From contig NC_084942.1 in the NCBI RefSeq assembly GCF_958298935.1, forward strand, positions 19,289,501 to 19,353,500: a DNA stretch of 64,000 nucleotides. The letters run 5' to 3'. Below the pieces are notes generated by a model that saw only the letters and a list, made by a program, of their open reading frames with translations, had not been told where the DNA came from and did not search any database. The position numbers and the translations under genes are program-made. Below, in pieces: positions 44,098 through 56,236 of the stretch; within the stretch, counting starts at the first letter, position 1, and every line of letters starts with the position of its first letter. Source of the DNA: Phragmites australis. Lineage: Eukaryota; Streptophyta; Magnoliopsida; Poales; Poaceae.

Positions 44098-45073
44098 GTT
44101 GGCCAAGTGGCACATTTCACCTTAAAAAAGGTCATTTAAATTTATCATTAAAAATTTCCCAAATCTTAGATATGCCATCGCAAAACGTCTAATCCGGTGT
44201 ATGCCACTGCTACTGCAAGGTTTAACCTTATTTGCCATCGCGATCAACACCGTTAATTTTTCCTGTTAATTTTCTATTAAAATGTCCATTATGCCCCTGT
44301 CTTCAACCTCAGTCCCTCGCCCTTTCTACAGATGGACATGCATCCCAAACAAATGAAGCACGGCGGGCACAAGCACGAGTCAACGAGGAGGGCCGCTTTT
44401 CTTGGCCACTACGACGCGCTGCGTACGGCGGGCACAGGCACGGGTCAACGAGGAGGGCTGCTTTCCTCGGCCACTGCGACGCCGCGCTTGGACATAAGAG
44501 TGGCGACATGCGGGAGGAGAAGCGCGCCGAGTCGGGCGGCGCGACCCGCTCATCCTTGCCGCCCTGCGCCGGATCCGTATCGGCACCTACCCCTCTCCGG
44601 CTCTTCCATACCCGCGCCAAGTACGACCTCGCGCGTCGACGGCGGTGAGGACACTGTCGTGATGCCGCCGCCGCCGCCGCCGCTCGCGTCGTGCAGCTTG
44701 ATCGATCTCCGTGAAGGCACCACAGCCGCGGCCAACGCCCCGCGTCTCGCTGTCCTGCCGAGCCTTCGGAGTTGGGTTGGATTGCTACGTGATTTTCGAA
44801 CTTTGTATTACAACAGCGCACGATTATGGAGGAAGACGAATTCGCAAAAAAAAATGGAGGAATAAGTAGAGGGGTAAAGAGGACTTTGCACGCCTCCATC
44901 TCCATCACGGCTTGACTAGTCAACCGTGGCAAATAAGGGTAGGATTTGCACAAACAACGCATACACGAGATTAGTCGTTTTGCGATGACAGATCCGAGAT
45001 TAGAGCTATTTGCAATGGCATAGAAAAAATTGTAAGTAAAAAAAAAAAACAAGTGGCGAATGTTCTCACCAAC
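44098..45073. mobile_element. Pack-MULE-like element with GC-rich captured interior
   Basis: Long inverted ends: CATCGCAAAACGTCTAATC near 44170 is matched in inverse by GATTAGTCGTTTTGCGATG near 44975, and similarity runs over roughly 130 bp, including CCTTATTTGCCA / TGGCAAATAAGG. The outer ends GTTGG...CCAAC are tentative and no clean TSD was found. Copy B of the duplication lacks the whole segment, which supports insertion. The interior (44300-44865) is GC-rich, with an open frame on each strand and a tandem duplication of about 65 bp (about 44359-44480). It contrasts sharply with the AT-rich ends, as expected for captured gene sequence. Confidence 0.6.
44329..44865 (+). CDS. Open frame in the Pack-MULE-like interior, origin unknown
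   Basis: 177 codons beginning MDMHPKQMKHGGHKHEST. Low-complexity Arg/Ala/Pro-rich, with a proline run (VMPPPPPPLAS). Nothing in it matches a family I know, and the minus strand is open over much the same stretch. It may be a captured 5'-UTR/exon piece of a host gene read in an arbitrary frame. I list it only because it is the longest frame within the captured segment. Confidence 0.2.
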   Translation, partial: QMDMHPKQMKHGGHKHESTRRAAFLGHYDALRTAGTGTGQRGGLLSSATATPRLDIRVATCGRRSAPSRAARPAHPCRPAPDPYRHLPLSGSSIPAPSTTSRVDGGEDTVVMPPPPPPLASCSLIDLREGTTAAANAPRLAVLPSLRSWVGLLRDFRTLYYNSARLWRKTNSQKKMEE

Positions 45074-46306
45074 ATTCTTTAGCACAGTTAATGTAAACTG
45101 CAATTACAGTATTAAGTTTTTGCTGTACCTCTCTGCAAGTGCCAGGCCAGCAGCAGTTCTTAACTGCATGCAACAGCCAAAAAGAAAATTGTTTTTACCT
45201 GACACTATGACCACATGGCCTCAGTATCCAGGCACAAACAAAATAAAGTGGGAGCTAGTATACAACTCCTTCAGGTCAAAAAAATATTTAACTTTTTGGA
45301 TATGATACATTTTTTAATATATATCTTTGATCACTATTTTTTAATATAATATATTTATAGAATCTAATATATTTACGAGTTACGAAAGTAGTTTTGAACC
45401 AAATCTACGGATATGGTTTTCATATTTTCAAATCAAATATTTTAAAGTTTATTAATAGACAAAGTTTGAAAATTTTGGTCAGATCTTATACCTTCCATCT
45501 GCTACATGATAAGTCACAAGCTACAACTTGCCATCAGCATATGCACATGCATTACTTTTTTTCTTCTGGTCCAGTACTAACAGCTCATAGAATAATGTGC
45601 ATAAGGTGGAGGAGTTCCTTGAGACCAGCATCCTGTTCATGTGCGTGTGGAATCTTCCAAATAAGAAATCGCGTTTTCCAGGAACCCAAAAAACTGAAGC
45701 TTGCTCCAGCCTGAACTCAGGCTGCTGTGGTTCACAAGAGTTGACCTTACCTTTGTCCCAGCACGCATGATTGTCTTGACAGAAATTTTTAACAAAGGTA
45801 CTCCAAGATCTTACTGTTGTTTTTTCTGCTGTTATCTGAGACAGGGCGGACTCAGACTGGCTGTCAGATCAGATCTGCCTTGAATCCGCCCCTGAGATTC
45901 TGAAGAATGTTTATTTAAGCATGTTAGTTCTGCTTCCCCACATCAAATGAAACTTTTTTCTTATCGTTTGTCTTGAAGAGGAGTTATATCCAAGATAGTT
46001 TGGAAGCATGGTACCTTGTATTTCTTGAAAAACAAGGTCATGGCTTTGATGTGGCTAACTTGAAGATTGTCTCATTTGGACAGTGGGGGTACCGTACGTG
46101 ACTGGTTAGAGACTGTGGTAACAAGTGCTACAACTGAGGCTCTTGGGGCCTGCATTTTCAGTGTGAGCTAACTACTCGATCAGGAAAACTGTCACGGTTG
46201 GGTTTATGTAAGCATGGTGGCCTTAATAGCAGCTAATAGTGGCTGGTAACAAAAGTATACCCGCTACTCCGGGTTCTATTCTCACCGAATTTTAACAGTA
46301 AATAAA
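45074..46306. other. Copy A upstream DNA, possible MITE start, no gene
   Basis: At 45266 CTCCTTCAGGTCAAAAAAAT followed by AACTTTTTGGATATG resembles one end of a Stowaway-like MITE, but no matching second end is clear. The rest aligns with copy B (about 56830-58060). Confidence 0.35.
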
Positions 46307-46613
46307 GAGCCTGTTTGGTAGAGTTTTCACTAATTTAAATTTTTTGCGGAGAGTGATTCTCTGGGAGAAATAATTTTATGACTAAAAACGATTCTCTAGT
46401 AATTCTCTAAAATAAACTATATAGAGAAAATGATTCTATACGGGAAATAAATCACAGGAAGTTGTTTTTTTCAGCTCCCCGATTTCTAATTCATTTCAAA
46501 GAATCACCCTCACGGATTTTATTAAGAAAGTTAAAAGTTGAAAGCTATTGTTTGACAGAACTCTCTTATTCTAACCAGAAAACTGCTCTAAAAACTCTTC
46601 CAAACAAATCCCT
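46307..46613. mobile_element. MITE, probably hAT-like
   Basis: Imperfect terminal inverted repeats: GAGCCTGTTTGGTAGAGTTT at the left, and the complement of AAACTCTTCCAAACAAATCC at the right. The interior is AT-rich without coding capacity. Copy B lacks it. The TSD is not clear. The GCCTGTTTGG type of end is common in grass hAT MITEs. Confidence 0.5.
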
Positions 46614-47024
46614 AATGAGACACTGTCTCTCCTCTAGTCAAGAAAAAAAATTGAACTATACCCAGGAATCAGCCGGAACAAATATTCAAAAAGTAATAGA
46701 AGTAGAAACAGTACAACTTTCCAAACTACTCCTATTACTTGGCATTATCTTCAAAAGTAATAGAAGTATTTTTTTACTAGATCATCCAACTGCCTACACT
46801 ACAGTCTACCTAGGTAGGGGAAGAGAAAGGGACGGGGAAGATGCAATTTCTGGGGAAGGTGATGGTGTTTACGTGTCGAATCCTTCTTGGATGGTTAGTT
46901 TTTTTACTAAGCGGACCAAGCCCACTTTGACGACACATAAGCAAAACAACTATGGGAAGTACAAGGTTCAAACTAGATATTTTGTAAAAGCCAAGCAATA
47001 AAAATAAATCTTTCCTCGTAAGTT

Positions 47025-50000
47025 CATTTTTTTCAAAAAAAACTTTATTAACTCTCAACGTTTTATAGAGGTGATATAATCGTACAAGAGTTTTTTTCCG
47101 ATCTCTGCATAACTAAGAAGCACATAGTCAGAACAAGATAAACCAAAATTCCAAAATCTAAATGGGAATCCAACAAGCTAGAACAAAAACTCTTGAGCAT
47201 GATTATTGTGATTGGCTTCAATGCGTATCCTAGAGTGACATCTAAATCGACTGAAGAGCTCCCTGGATACTTGCTCCAAACATGTTGCTGTTGTAGTAAC
47301 CAGGTCACGATGCTAGCTCATTCTGGTGCAACACAGACCACAAGCGGAGCCGGTGTATACATGCAAAAATAATCTGCAATGAAGAAATAAATTTCTTCTT
47401 ATTAAAGACAACATCATTTCTGTATAGCCATATGGAGAAACAAAAGGTGGTTGCTAATGCCAGTATATTACCTTTCAATTTTTTACTAATACTCTAAAGC
47501 TAATTCCCAAACATATTCGGTACATTTCGTGGTGGGTAGAGATCTGAGGCCACCTGACCTATGAATCATACAGAATGGGCGAAGCGACAATCATAGAAGA
47601 TGTGCTTAATTGTCTTATTTTTTGGACAAAAGCAGCAATTTTAATTCCCTAACCATTGTCTTTTAATCAGGTAATCTTTTGTTAAAATAATTCCTGTGTG
47701 AAGTTATCAAAGGAATATTTTTATTTTTAGCAGTATCTTAAGCTTGCATATTGAGCTATTTTTTATTGGTTTGTCACCTCACACAAGAGCCTTATATAGA
47801 GTGGACGGAAACCTTTCCGGATTGGGTTAAGCTCTATTGAAATTCGTCTCGTTCGTGTGCCAATGTGATATTGGTAAGGCGTGCCAATAATTCTATCCAC
47901 GCTAATAATTTTGGACCATCTAGATCCCCTGAAGGTATGTTTGGGGGATTAGTCTGTAGAGCCAAAGACATTGTCTCTAATTTGATTCACGCTATAGTGT
48001 AAAGTTGGGCGTATTGATCACACTACTAATTTTGGACAATCTAGATTCCGCCTGAAGGTATATTTAGGGGATTAGTCTATAGAGCCAAAGACATTGTCTC
48101 TTATTTGATTCGTGCTATAGTGTAAAGTTGGGGGTATTAGTCTCTTAGGGGAGAATTGTCCAGCCAAATGTCCTTCTAAAATATGATTTTGGAACCATCC
48201 TTTATATTAAAGGTACCATAGCAGAATACAATGTGTTTTACTTTCATCAATCTAACCCAGAAGTGGGAGTCACCTGGTTTGCCTTCAATCTATGAAAGTG
48301 ATTTGGACACTGCATATTTGTTTTGCAGTAAATTTTGATAGGGCTCGTCCTAGGCTAGTAGTTTATATAACCATTTGGAAAGGAGAATTATGTTTTGGAT
48401 ATCGAGATTCTAGATCCCTAGTCCACCCTAGTCACTGGGTTTGCAAAGGACTTTCCATTTTGCTAGGCAATACTTTTTTTTTTTCTATCACTTTGCTACT
48501 AGAATTTGGTACGGAAGTAGTCGAGTCTTTTGAGTACCCCACGAGGGATAAGGAAGAAGGACATCATGTATGTGGGTAAGCTACTCAGGACTGAGTTAAG
48601 AAGAGTGAGTCTGCCATCCACGATAAGGTACTTGGCCTTCCAATTACTCAACCTCTTTTCAATATGTTCTTCTACTCCTTTCCAGTCTAAATTCCTGAGT
48701 TTATGATAGTGAATTGTACCTAGATAGCGCAGGAATAGCTCATCCTTTGCACATAAGCAAACTTCCATAAGAGTGAATTGTTCTGTTTTAGTACGTCACA
48801 AAATAAAAATAACCAATACGCTGAGATATTTGAATGTGCAAAGGGTGAGCTACTCCTGCGCTATCTAGTGACGTGCTAAAACAGAACAATTCACTCTTAT
48901 GCAAGTTGATTTTTAGACCTGAGAGCTGCTCAAATGTACAGAACAACAACTTCATGTCCTCCACCTTTTCCAAATCATCTTCCATGAAGAGGATGGTGTT
49001 ATCGATGTCTCTCTCGATTAGGGGTGCTAATATATCTGCAACGATATTAAACATAATCAGAGAGAAAGCAGATCTCCTTGGCGAATGCTCTTTATTGTTT
49101 GGAAGAACTGGTCAATTTCATCATTCACTTTGACTGCTATGCTTCCCCTAGAAATAAATTTTTTAATCCATGAGCACCATTTAGGTGAAAAATCTTTTAT
49201 TCGGAGGGGGGGGGGGGAGGGAGGGAGGGACTGTAGGATAAATGCCCATTTGAATTTGTCATAGGCCTTCTTAAAGTATATTTTGAGTATTGCTCCACTC
49301 TTCTTTTTACGGTGGAGTCCATGCATTGTCTCATGTAAAATGACCACCCCTTCTAAAATGTTTTGACCACATATGGAGATCATCAGTGTGGGACAAATTA
49401 TTCGGTTCGTGACACTGTTTATTCTGTTGGTGACCACTTTAGTGAAAATCTTGAATCTAACATTTAGCAGGTAAATGCCTGTATTACTGAATGTGACATG
49501 CTTTTTTAGTTTTTGGTACGAGCGTGATCACCCTAAAGTTGAGGTTGTGAATCAGTAGGTTCCCATAATGCAGTTCATGGAATATTTTCATCAAGTCATC
49601 CTTGATGATATCCCATAACGTATGGTAGAACTCTGTTAGGAAGCCATCTGAGCTTGGTGCCTTGTTTTGCTCCATTTGAAAATAGTGTCACACACTTTCT
49701 TTTCAGTGAAGGGGGCAGTTAGGAAGTCATTTTCGTTATCAGTCACTTGGGTGATGTCATATGTCCTTGATTCCATCATGGACAAGCGACTATTCACCGG
49801 TGGTGCAAATAACTCCTTATAGCACTTTGATATGTAGGCCTTTAGCTGATTTAGGCCCTCAATTTTTCTTCGTCTTGTTCTATGTATATAATATGTTGTT
49901 TCCTATATTTGCTATTTGCAACCATGTGGAAATATCGTGTATTATTATCCCCTTGGAGGATGTTATCGACCTTAGCGCGCTGGCACCATTTAGTCTCCTC

Positions 50001-51219
50001 TTCTCGGAGCAGTTTAATCAATTTTTCATTGCATATATTTTTGCGGTTGATCTCACTTTTAGTAAGACAACGGAGTTCTGACAATTTGTTGAGCTCGTCA
50101 ATTATAGCTAGGAGTCTTTTTTCCCCTTGTTTATAAATCCCACTACTATACACAGTCATCATCTAAGGTGTCGCCTTAAGGAACTGAGTTTTTCTTGTCC
50201 ACCTTTGAACTTGATTCCTTCCTCCCGACGGCTGATTCCGTACCTCCTTTACTCAGTCTGTGAAGCCTTCATGAGCTAGCCATCCCAGCTCGAACTTAAA
50301 AGGTCTGCGATACCCAGTAAGTGTTGAATCATCGGTATCTAGCAAGATTAAAGTGTGGTCTGACACGGATGTCCGCTCCAAGGCCTATACATTGATCAGT
50401 GGGTACTTTGACTCCCACTCTATGGTCATTAGTACCCAGTCTAGTTTCTTGAACATGGGGTTTAGTTAGTTGTTTGACCAAGTAAATCGATGTCTCGAAA
50501 GTTCGATCTTTCTTAAGTCCAGACTGTCAATAGCAGCATTGAACAAGAAAGACCACCGGCTATCGAACCTATCATTGTTTTTCTCCTGACTAAATCTTAA
50601 GAGATTGAAGTCCCCACCAATCAAAATAGGGTAAGGGTTATCTCGACAGATGTTCACCATTTCCTTAAGGAAGCTGACTTTGTGTTCTGTTTGGGCAGGA
50701 CCGTATACTACTATGAGTGTCCACATAAATGCATAAATTTTATTTCGTAGATGGCATTTCGCATAAAAGACCCCATCCAAAAAACCGGCTATGTCAAATG
50801 TGGCTGCATTTATCTCAAGCACGATGCCGCCAAATCTTTCACGAGAAGTTAGGCAATGCCATCATAAGTCCAAACCACCAGATAGGTGGATAAGAAGACT
50901 GTCATCTACCTCACTAATTTTTTGGGTTTCTATTAGAGTGATAAAGTCTAAATTATGGTCACTAAATTTTCGTTGATATATCAGAGTTTAGCTAAGTCAC
51001 TAAGACCTCTGCTGTTCCAGAAAAAACATCTCATCTGATACTATTTGATAATTTAGATTTTTTAGAGTTAACCTTAGGCACTGCAAAAACAGTTGTGGAC
51101 GCGATTGTCAATTTGTTGATGATGCTCCCAAATGCTTTAGTGGTTCGATCTAGATTCTTTGCCGCCACACGATTCAATGCTCTCGTCTTAGTGTCAACAC
51201 CAGTCGGCAATATACCATT
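47025..51219 (-). mobile_element. L1-type LINE, 5'-truncated, about 4.2 kb
   Basis: Flanked by a near-perfect 10-bp duplication: CTCGTAAGTT (47015-47024) and CTCATAAGTT (51220-51229). Copy B at about 58580-58620 shows the empty site. It contains the end of ORF1 (51219-51033), ORF2 with endonuclease and RT, and a 3' end near 47030 with A/T-rich tail. ORF2 is heavily frameshifted. Confidence 0.85.
47300..51036 (-). pseudogene. LINE ORF2: endonuclease and reverse transcriptase, decayed
   Basis: Starts MRCFFWNSRGLSDLAK at ATG 51036, and its ATG overlaps the ORF1 stop (ATGA). Endonuclease segments include FITLIETQ and the GGDFNLLR motif (about 50600). Then come a linker (LLREEETKWCQRAKVDNILQ), the RT start (EQNKAPSSDGFLTEFY) and RT core (NILEGVVILHETMH, IYFKKAYDKFKWAFI). 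The catalytic YADD region is altered to DIDNTILFMEDD. QLSGLKINLHKSE and SNWKAKYLIVDGRLTLLNSV follow. The C-terminal zinc domain extends to about 47300. A G12 run with GGGA repeats (49206-49229) sits in the RT region. Many stops and shifts make it non-functional. Confidence 0.88.
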
Positions 51220-51229
51220 CTCATAAGTT

Positions 51230-52887
51230 TAATAACAACCGGTTTAAGTCCATGATTTGCTATTAAAAAAAGGAGAGCACTTTAACATCGTTTAGTTGGC
51301 TAGATCCCACACACGTGCAATGGTGCTTTTGATGGGTTCTATTTTATTTTGCAGTGCTTTTTAGCTAAGCTGTTGTTTTAATGGTACTTTAGAAAAAGGT
51401 TTGCGCCTGCACAATAAGTGAAATGTTGCTAGCACTAACATGAAAATTAACTGAATTAAAATGGAAAAAAACTGTTTTTTGATCTGATTGCTAATTGATT
51501 TGAATAGCTAGCAGGGCTACATTGTTTGTTACGCACTTTGGCCAAATATTTGCATCCTCCTTTTTATTTTTCATTTTTTTGGCACATCCTCCTTTTTCTT
51601 TGCAGAGGCTAGTCTTGACATTCTTCGTAAATCTGTTTTTATTGTTTATTTAGGATAACACAAGTCTGCAGTTAGACCACAACCAGTCCACCACCATTAC
51701 TACATTTTATTCATGCAAAGCTAGATATTCCCATGGTGATGTACTATCGGACTAAATTCTCTTTCATCGATAAGACAATACACTCAAAGGAAAAAAGACT
51801 TCACGTACAACTCATAACCAAGAGACTTAACTTATCCTGTTGCCCTTACTATTATCCAAATACTACCCTAGTTTCCTATTATTTCTGCCTCGTTTTCTGC
51901 ACCAATGTGAAAAACGTTGTCTTGGTTTTTAGGTTTGTATCAATGTCATTGCCCTCAAAATGGGATGCTTACCTGCTACAAATGACAGGGACTAGATGGA
52001 TAAACGCTTCCATTCTTGTGTCACCTACTCTATTTGTTTGGCAAACGTTCTATCACTATTTGCTGGCATTCACTCCATGTTTGACAGATGCTTCTTATCA
52101 CAATGTTATGTTTATCTGAAAGGCGCTAGATTCAAGATACTTCTGATAGAAACCTAGTTTCATGATTCTTATATGTAGTCCATTCTGTTTCCATTTTAGC
52201 TTCCCTCATTAAGATCCACATGTGTTTGCACCATGCCATGAAAATGTGCAGTGTGCAGAGCTTTCACATGGGCAAAAAGCTTGCCAAAGCAAGTTCTTTT
52301 TTGAAAAATTTCCAAAGTAATTTCTTGACAATATTGTAATACAAAGTTGATGCAACCCTGCATGATTATGACGTGATGATATGTTTGTCGATTAGAGGAT
52401 TGTACAACCATTAATGCAATGCTGCATGATTATGTATTTGTTGATTAGAGGTTTAGACAAACCATTTTCAAGTTGTAAAGCACAGTTTGTTTTGTGAATA
52501 CTGAAGTCTCCATTGTCATATTATGTATAGGAAATTCATTGGAGAAATTAAGACGATGACAGAACAACATCAGGTATATATTATTTGAATTTTCTAAGGA
52601 CATGAAAAAAACATTTAGGTCCCACAAACCGAAAGATTGTTAGAATTTTTCAGGCCTCTCTTTTTGCCCTTTCGGTCAGATAATACCACGGGCTGAGGTA
52701 ATTGCTGAGCTATTAGTGAACCAGAACATGACAACATTAAAAAGTATCTCTTGTCAATGATTTATTAACTGCTGGCCTTATAAAGAGTATATGCAAATAA
52801 AGTAATAGATACTCCACGTAGCCGAATCGTACGTCAAAATGCAGAGATTTATACAAATTCAGCCTCCCAAATCACAAACCCTACATC
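51230..52887. other. Distal part of duplication copy A, no gene
   Basis: Non-coding sequence that aligns with 58610-59890. The open frame at 51733-52119 is interrupted in copy B and shows no domain. Confidence 0.5.
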
Positions 52888-54501
52888 TGTAGCATCCAGG
52901 TCTCTAGATATGTTCAATGTTTCGGTGATTAATAACAACCATATCATTGTGACTAAAAAATTTGTTTTGAAAGATAATTAAAAGATTAGTTCATAATATT
53001 GTTAGGTGATCTTGATCCCAGAATTGAATAGTGGAGCGATCAAAGGATGTGATTATCAAGATTATGAAACTTCTAGTTCTAAGTGTTATAAGGAGATGAA
53101 GAACACTTAGAGTAGCATATGCTCTCTTTTGTTCTTTGACCGTACTATAAAAAGGGGTTAAAAGTAGTAGCTTGATCTAGTTGAGTCTAGATTTGATTAG
53201 ATGCACACTAGTGAAATTCTAGCACTAGGTAGCTCAAAGAAACTCATGGATAAGTTGAAAAGAAGATAGAACTTAAAGGAGCCTAAATTGGATAAGTTTT
53301 AAAAACTCTATACTCGTTGGATGGTTTGGCGGTAAAGGCTTTGTACTTGTCAGAGTTTTTATCTTGATGTTACTGTACATGCCAGATGATCCAGCGAAGA
53401 CAAGTTGGCAACGCCGAAGTTTTTTTTCAGAAGAGGAATTTCAAGTTGAACACGTCGGATGGTCCGACGTACACATAAGAGTCTTTTCCATAGTAAAGTC
53501 TAGAGGAATTTTTTGTGTTCACTGGAAGACGGATTTAAACACGCTGAATGATCCAGCGTATACATTGGATGTTTCGCTGGAATAAAGTCCAGAAGATTTC
53601 TATTGAGTGAAAAATTGACTTATACACGCCGGATGGTCCGATGAATACATTGGAGGCTTCGCTAGAGTATTTAGAGCTATAATGGCTAGTTTTGGGTGGA
53701 CGATTCACACAGGATGGTCTGGTGTTTGGAGCATGTGCACGCCGGATCATTCAGCGTTCACGAAAAATGTAGGTGGTTAGGCAACGACTAATTTTAGACC
53801 TCTAGCCTATATATCCCCTCATTTCATCTCATGGGGTAACCTTGCGATTTAGAAGAGCTGAAACACTTAGTGTGTGACCAAGAGGCAAGAGAGTATGCTA
53901 GAGTGATTTGCAAAGTTATCAATTGAAGGTTAAGGACATCATTAGTGTAGAAGAGTAGCAAGTGTGCATCTAGCTATAGTCTAGGTTTAATTTTGATCAA
54001 GTGAAACTTTTGGTTTGTTACTCTTGGTAGTTGGTAACACCTAACCGGTCTTAGTAATTAGAGGTATCTTGGTGAGCTCTTGGAGTTCTTGTGGGAGCCA
54101 TAAGAGGAAACTTTGTGTCTGGTTTGAAGCCCGTCAATATGGAGATGGAGAAGTGTCTATCACTAGGGAGTACTTGAGTCTTAGTGACTCAAGAGAGAGA
54201 GATATATTTAGTGGATGCTTTAACGAGGATTAGAGGAGAGTGTCAACTACTGGATACCTCGGGAAAAAATTTAGTATCTTCTTGTCCATCTCTTTACTTT
54301 TTCGCAATTAGTTTCTTGCAAGCTAATGTTTCGTTATTCTCTTCTTTCATGTTTCCTTGCTTAGCATTCTATTAAATTTGATCGTTGTAGTTGCTTTACT
54401 ATATCTAGGATAAGGTTGCTTACTTGTTCTAAAATTCGGTTGAAATAGTTTTATTTAAGGCCCAATTCACTCCCCCCTTCTTGGATCATTCGATCCTTTC
54501 A
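52888..54501 (+). mobile_element. Solo LTR, Sirevirus-like
   Basis: 1,614 bp from TGTAGC to CTTTCA with exact 5-bp TSD ACATC (52883-52887 and 54502-54506). It contains repeated palindromes such as CGTCGGATGGTCCGACG (about 53454-53470), CGCTGAATGATCCAGCG and CGCCGGATGGTCCG, relatives of the motifs in the LTRs at 25037 and 29836. No internal region or second LTR is present, so it arose by LTR-LTR recombination. Confidence 0.88.
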
Positions 54502-54506
54502 ACATC

Positions 54507-55014
54507 ATGCGGTCTTGTATTGATCTTCGAGATAGATTACAAGAGGGTCCTGGCTAGTTTAGATGGATTTAAACCTAGTAGATGGCTCATTGCGTATAGT
54601 CTAAGTGAGATTTTGATGTAGATCATGAGTACAGAAGGCTCAGGGGGCTTGAGGCTTCTGTATGCTTAGGCAATGGGCTTATGTCTTGTTGGATGAATTT
54701 GTCCTCCACATGATCCTCTGACTTCATATATATATATATATATGGGGGCTGTCCTGTGATTTTTGAACTTCTTTTCGAGTAGGATTATATTATTTTTAGA
54801 GATAAACTTCTATGTTTACGAGATACCCTGATACCTGCAGGCAGTTTCTATATATATGTAAGGATTCCTATCCCAAACACGGACGTATGCTCTGAGAATA
54901 CAGAAAATCCTATAGGATCTAGATACGTATAAGATACTAATATTCGGTAGTTTTATACTACCCATAGTCATCTCTGATCTTGAGCTTGAATGAGAAACTA
55001 TACTTTTCAGATAA
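54507..55014. other. Spacer between solo LTR and copy B
   Basis: No gene. It contains a (TA)n microsatellite at about 54726-54744. The last 40 bp (54975-55014) resemble sequence just past the end of copy B (59918-59960), consistent with a tandem duplication junction. Confidence 0.45.
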
Positions 55015-56165
55015 AAAATGCTACCGATTTTGGGAAATCACAATGCATTTAGCGTGGAACCATATGTAGAGGAATGTGTAGAGCTGATTCCTTTGAAGGG
55101 AGAAGAGCATAGCAAGCCGAGGGCAAGGATGAGATATATATGCAGTGGAAGTAGAGAGAGCCATCAAGATCTATAGCTATAAAAATTGCTGATAGAAAAA
55201 AGTTCAAAGCATTAAAAACTTTTTCTTAAAAAAATGCACTGATCAAGAACTCATCAGGGAAGTCTTGATGAGAGTTGTGGGGTTAATTTGAGTGGGATGA
55301 GAAACAGCAAGCGGGATTACTAGTGTAACACTGTATTAGTCTATTAGAGTCTTTTTGTTTGGGCTTTTGTTTATGATTTTTCTAAAAAGCTGTAATTTTG
55401 GTTTTTCTAAAACACTGTTTTTGAATTTTAGCTGTTATTTTTTACAATAAATTTTTAATTTCTCAGCACACTACTTCTCAGAAAATCTACTCTCAGTTAT
55501 TTTTTCAGCTTCCAGTTTATTTCTTCAGAAGCATAATTCTAGATTTTTCAGGAACCACTTTTTAATTTAATTTATTTATAGCTTTTTCAGAAATAGAATT
55601 CTAGCTTTTTCAGAATTCTAAATTTGTATTTAATTTATTTGTTTGGTTGTGTTACTTTGGGAGGGCCTCTGAGAATTTTACGAATCGCTTCATGTAATAT
55701 TTTTTTAAAATCTTTTATGTGCTTTCTCCTATGTGCTTTGGGGTCCTCATCTGAAAAATTTAGAATTTTCTTCTAAGTTCATTATAGGTGTTCAGAGATG
55801 AATTTCTTTACAGAATTGAAGGTGAAAATGCGGCAATTTACTCGAGGTAAGGACCCAAGCAGCTTCCTCTGAGCATTTTATGAATCCCTTCATGTGATTT
55901 TTTTTTAAAAAATCATTCATGTGCTTTTTCATATGTGTTTAGGGGTCCTCCTCTGAAAAATTTAAACTTTTCTTATAGGTTTATTATATGTCTTCAGAGA
56001 TGAATTTCTTTACAGAATTTAAGGTGAAAAGGTGGCAATTTTTGGAGGCATGTTCATGTGCGTTTTTTAACTTAATCCTCAAAAATGTTCGTGTGTGTGT
56101 TAATTGTAGATAATCTTAATGACATGAGATAAGCATGACTGACATTGCAATTTGTGCAGCTGTGT

Positions 56166-56236
56166 GTACTATGCGTCTGCCATACAACATTTTTTCCTAC
56201 AAACTATGCGTCTGCCATACAACATTTTTTCCTACA
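56166..56236. repeat. Tandem duplication, 2 x 35 bp
   Basis: The unit beginning ACTATGCGTCTGCCATACAA occurs twice back to back. It is absent from copy A. Confidence 0.85.

Larger units (their letters stand above)
42530..52880. repeat. Duplicated upstream region of the borate exporter, copy A
   Basis: The leader, promoter and upstream DNA of the transporter gene align in the same order with copy B at 55015-59930. Matching landmarks include AATGCTAC/GCATTTAGCG (42531 and 55018), the TTCAGRGATG segment (about 43495 and 55790), the CTGTCACGGTTGG segment (about 46190 and 57990), GAACACTTTAACATCGTTTAG (about 51268 and 58670), and CACCTACTCTATTTGTTTGG (52023 and 59331). Copy A was later extended by a Pack-MULE-like element, a MITE and a LINE. 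There is no protein-coding gene in it. Confidence 0.8.

Noticed and set aside
46462..47001. A 179-codon frame as a gene
   Set aside because: It starts inside a MITE and continues into AT-rich upstream DNA that is non-coding in copy B.
51733..52119. A 128-codon frame as a host gene
   Set aside because: No domain, and the collinear copy B sequence (about 58900-59450) interrupts it with stops and a SINE-like insertion.
54726..54744. TA microsatellite as a promoter
   Set aside because: A simple (TA)n run without a nearby gene; the same applies to the (ATAC)n(TA)n tract at about 56263-56300.
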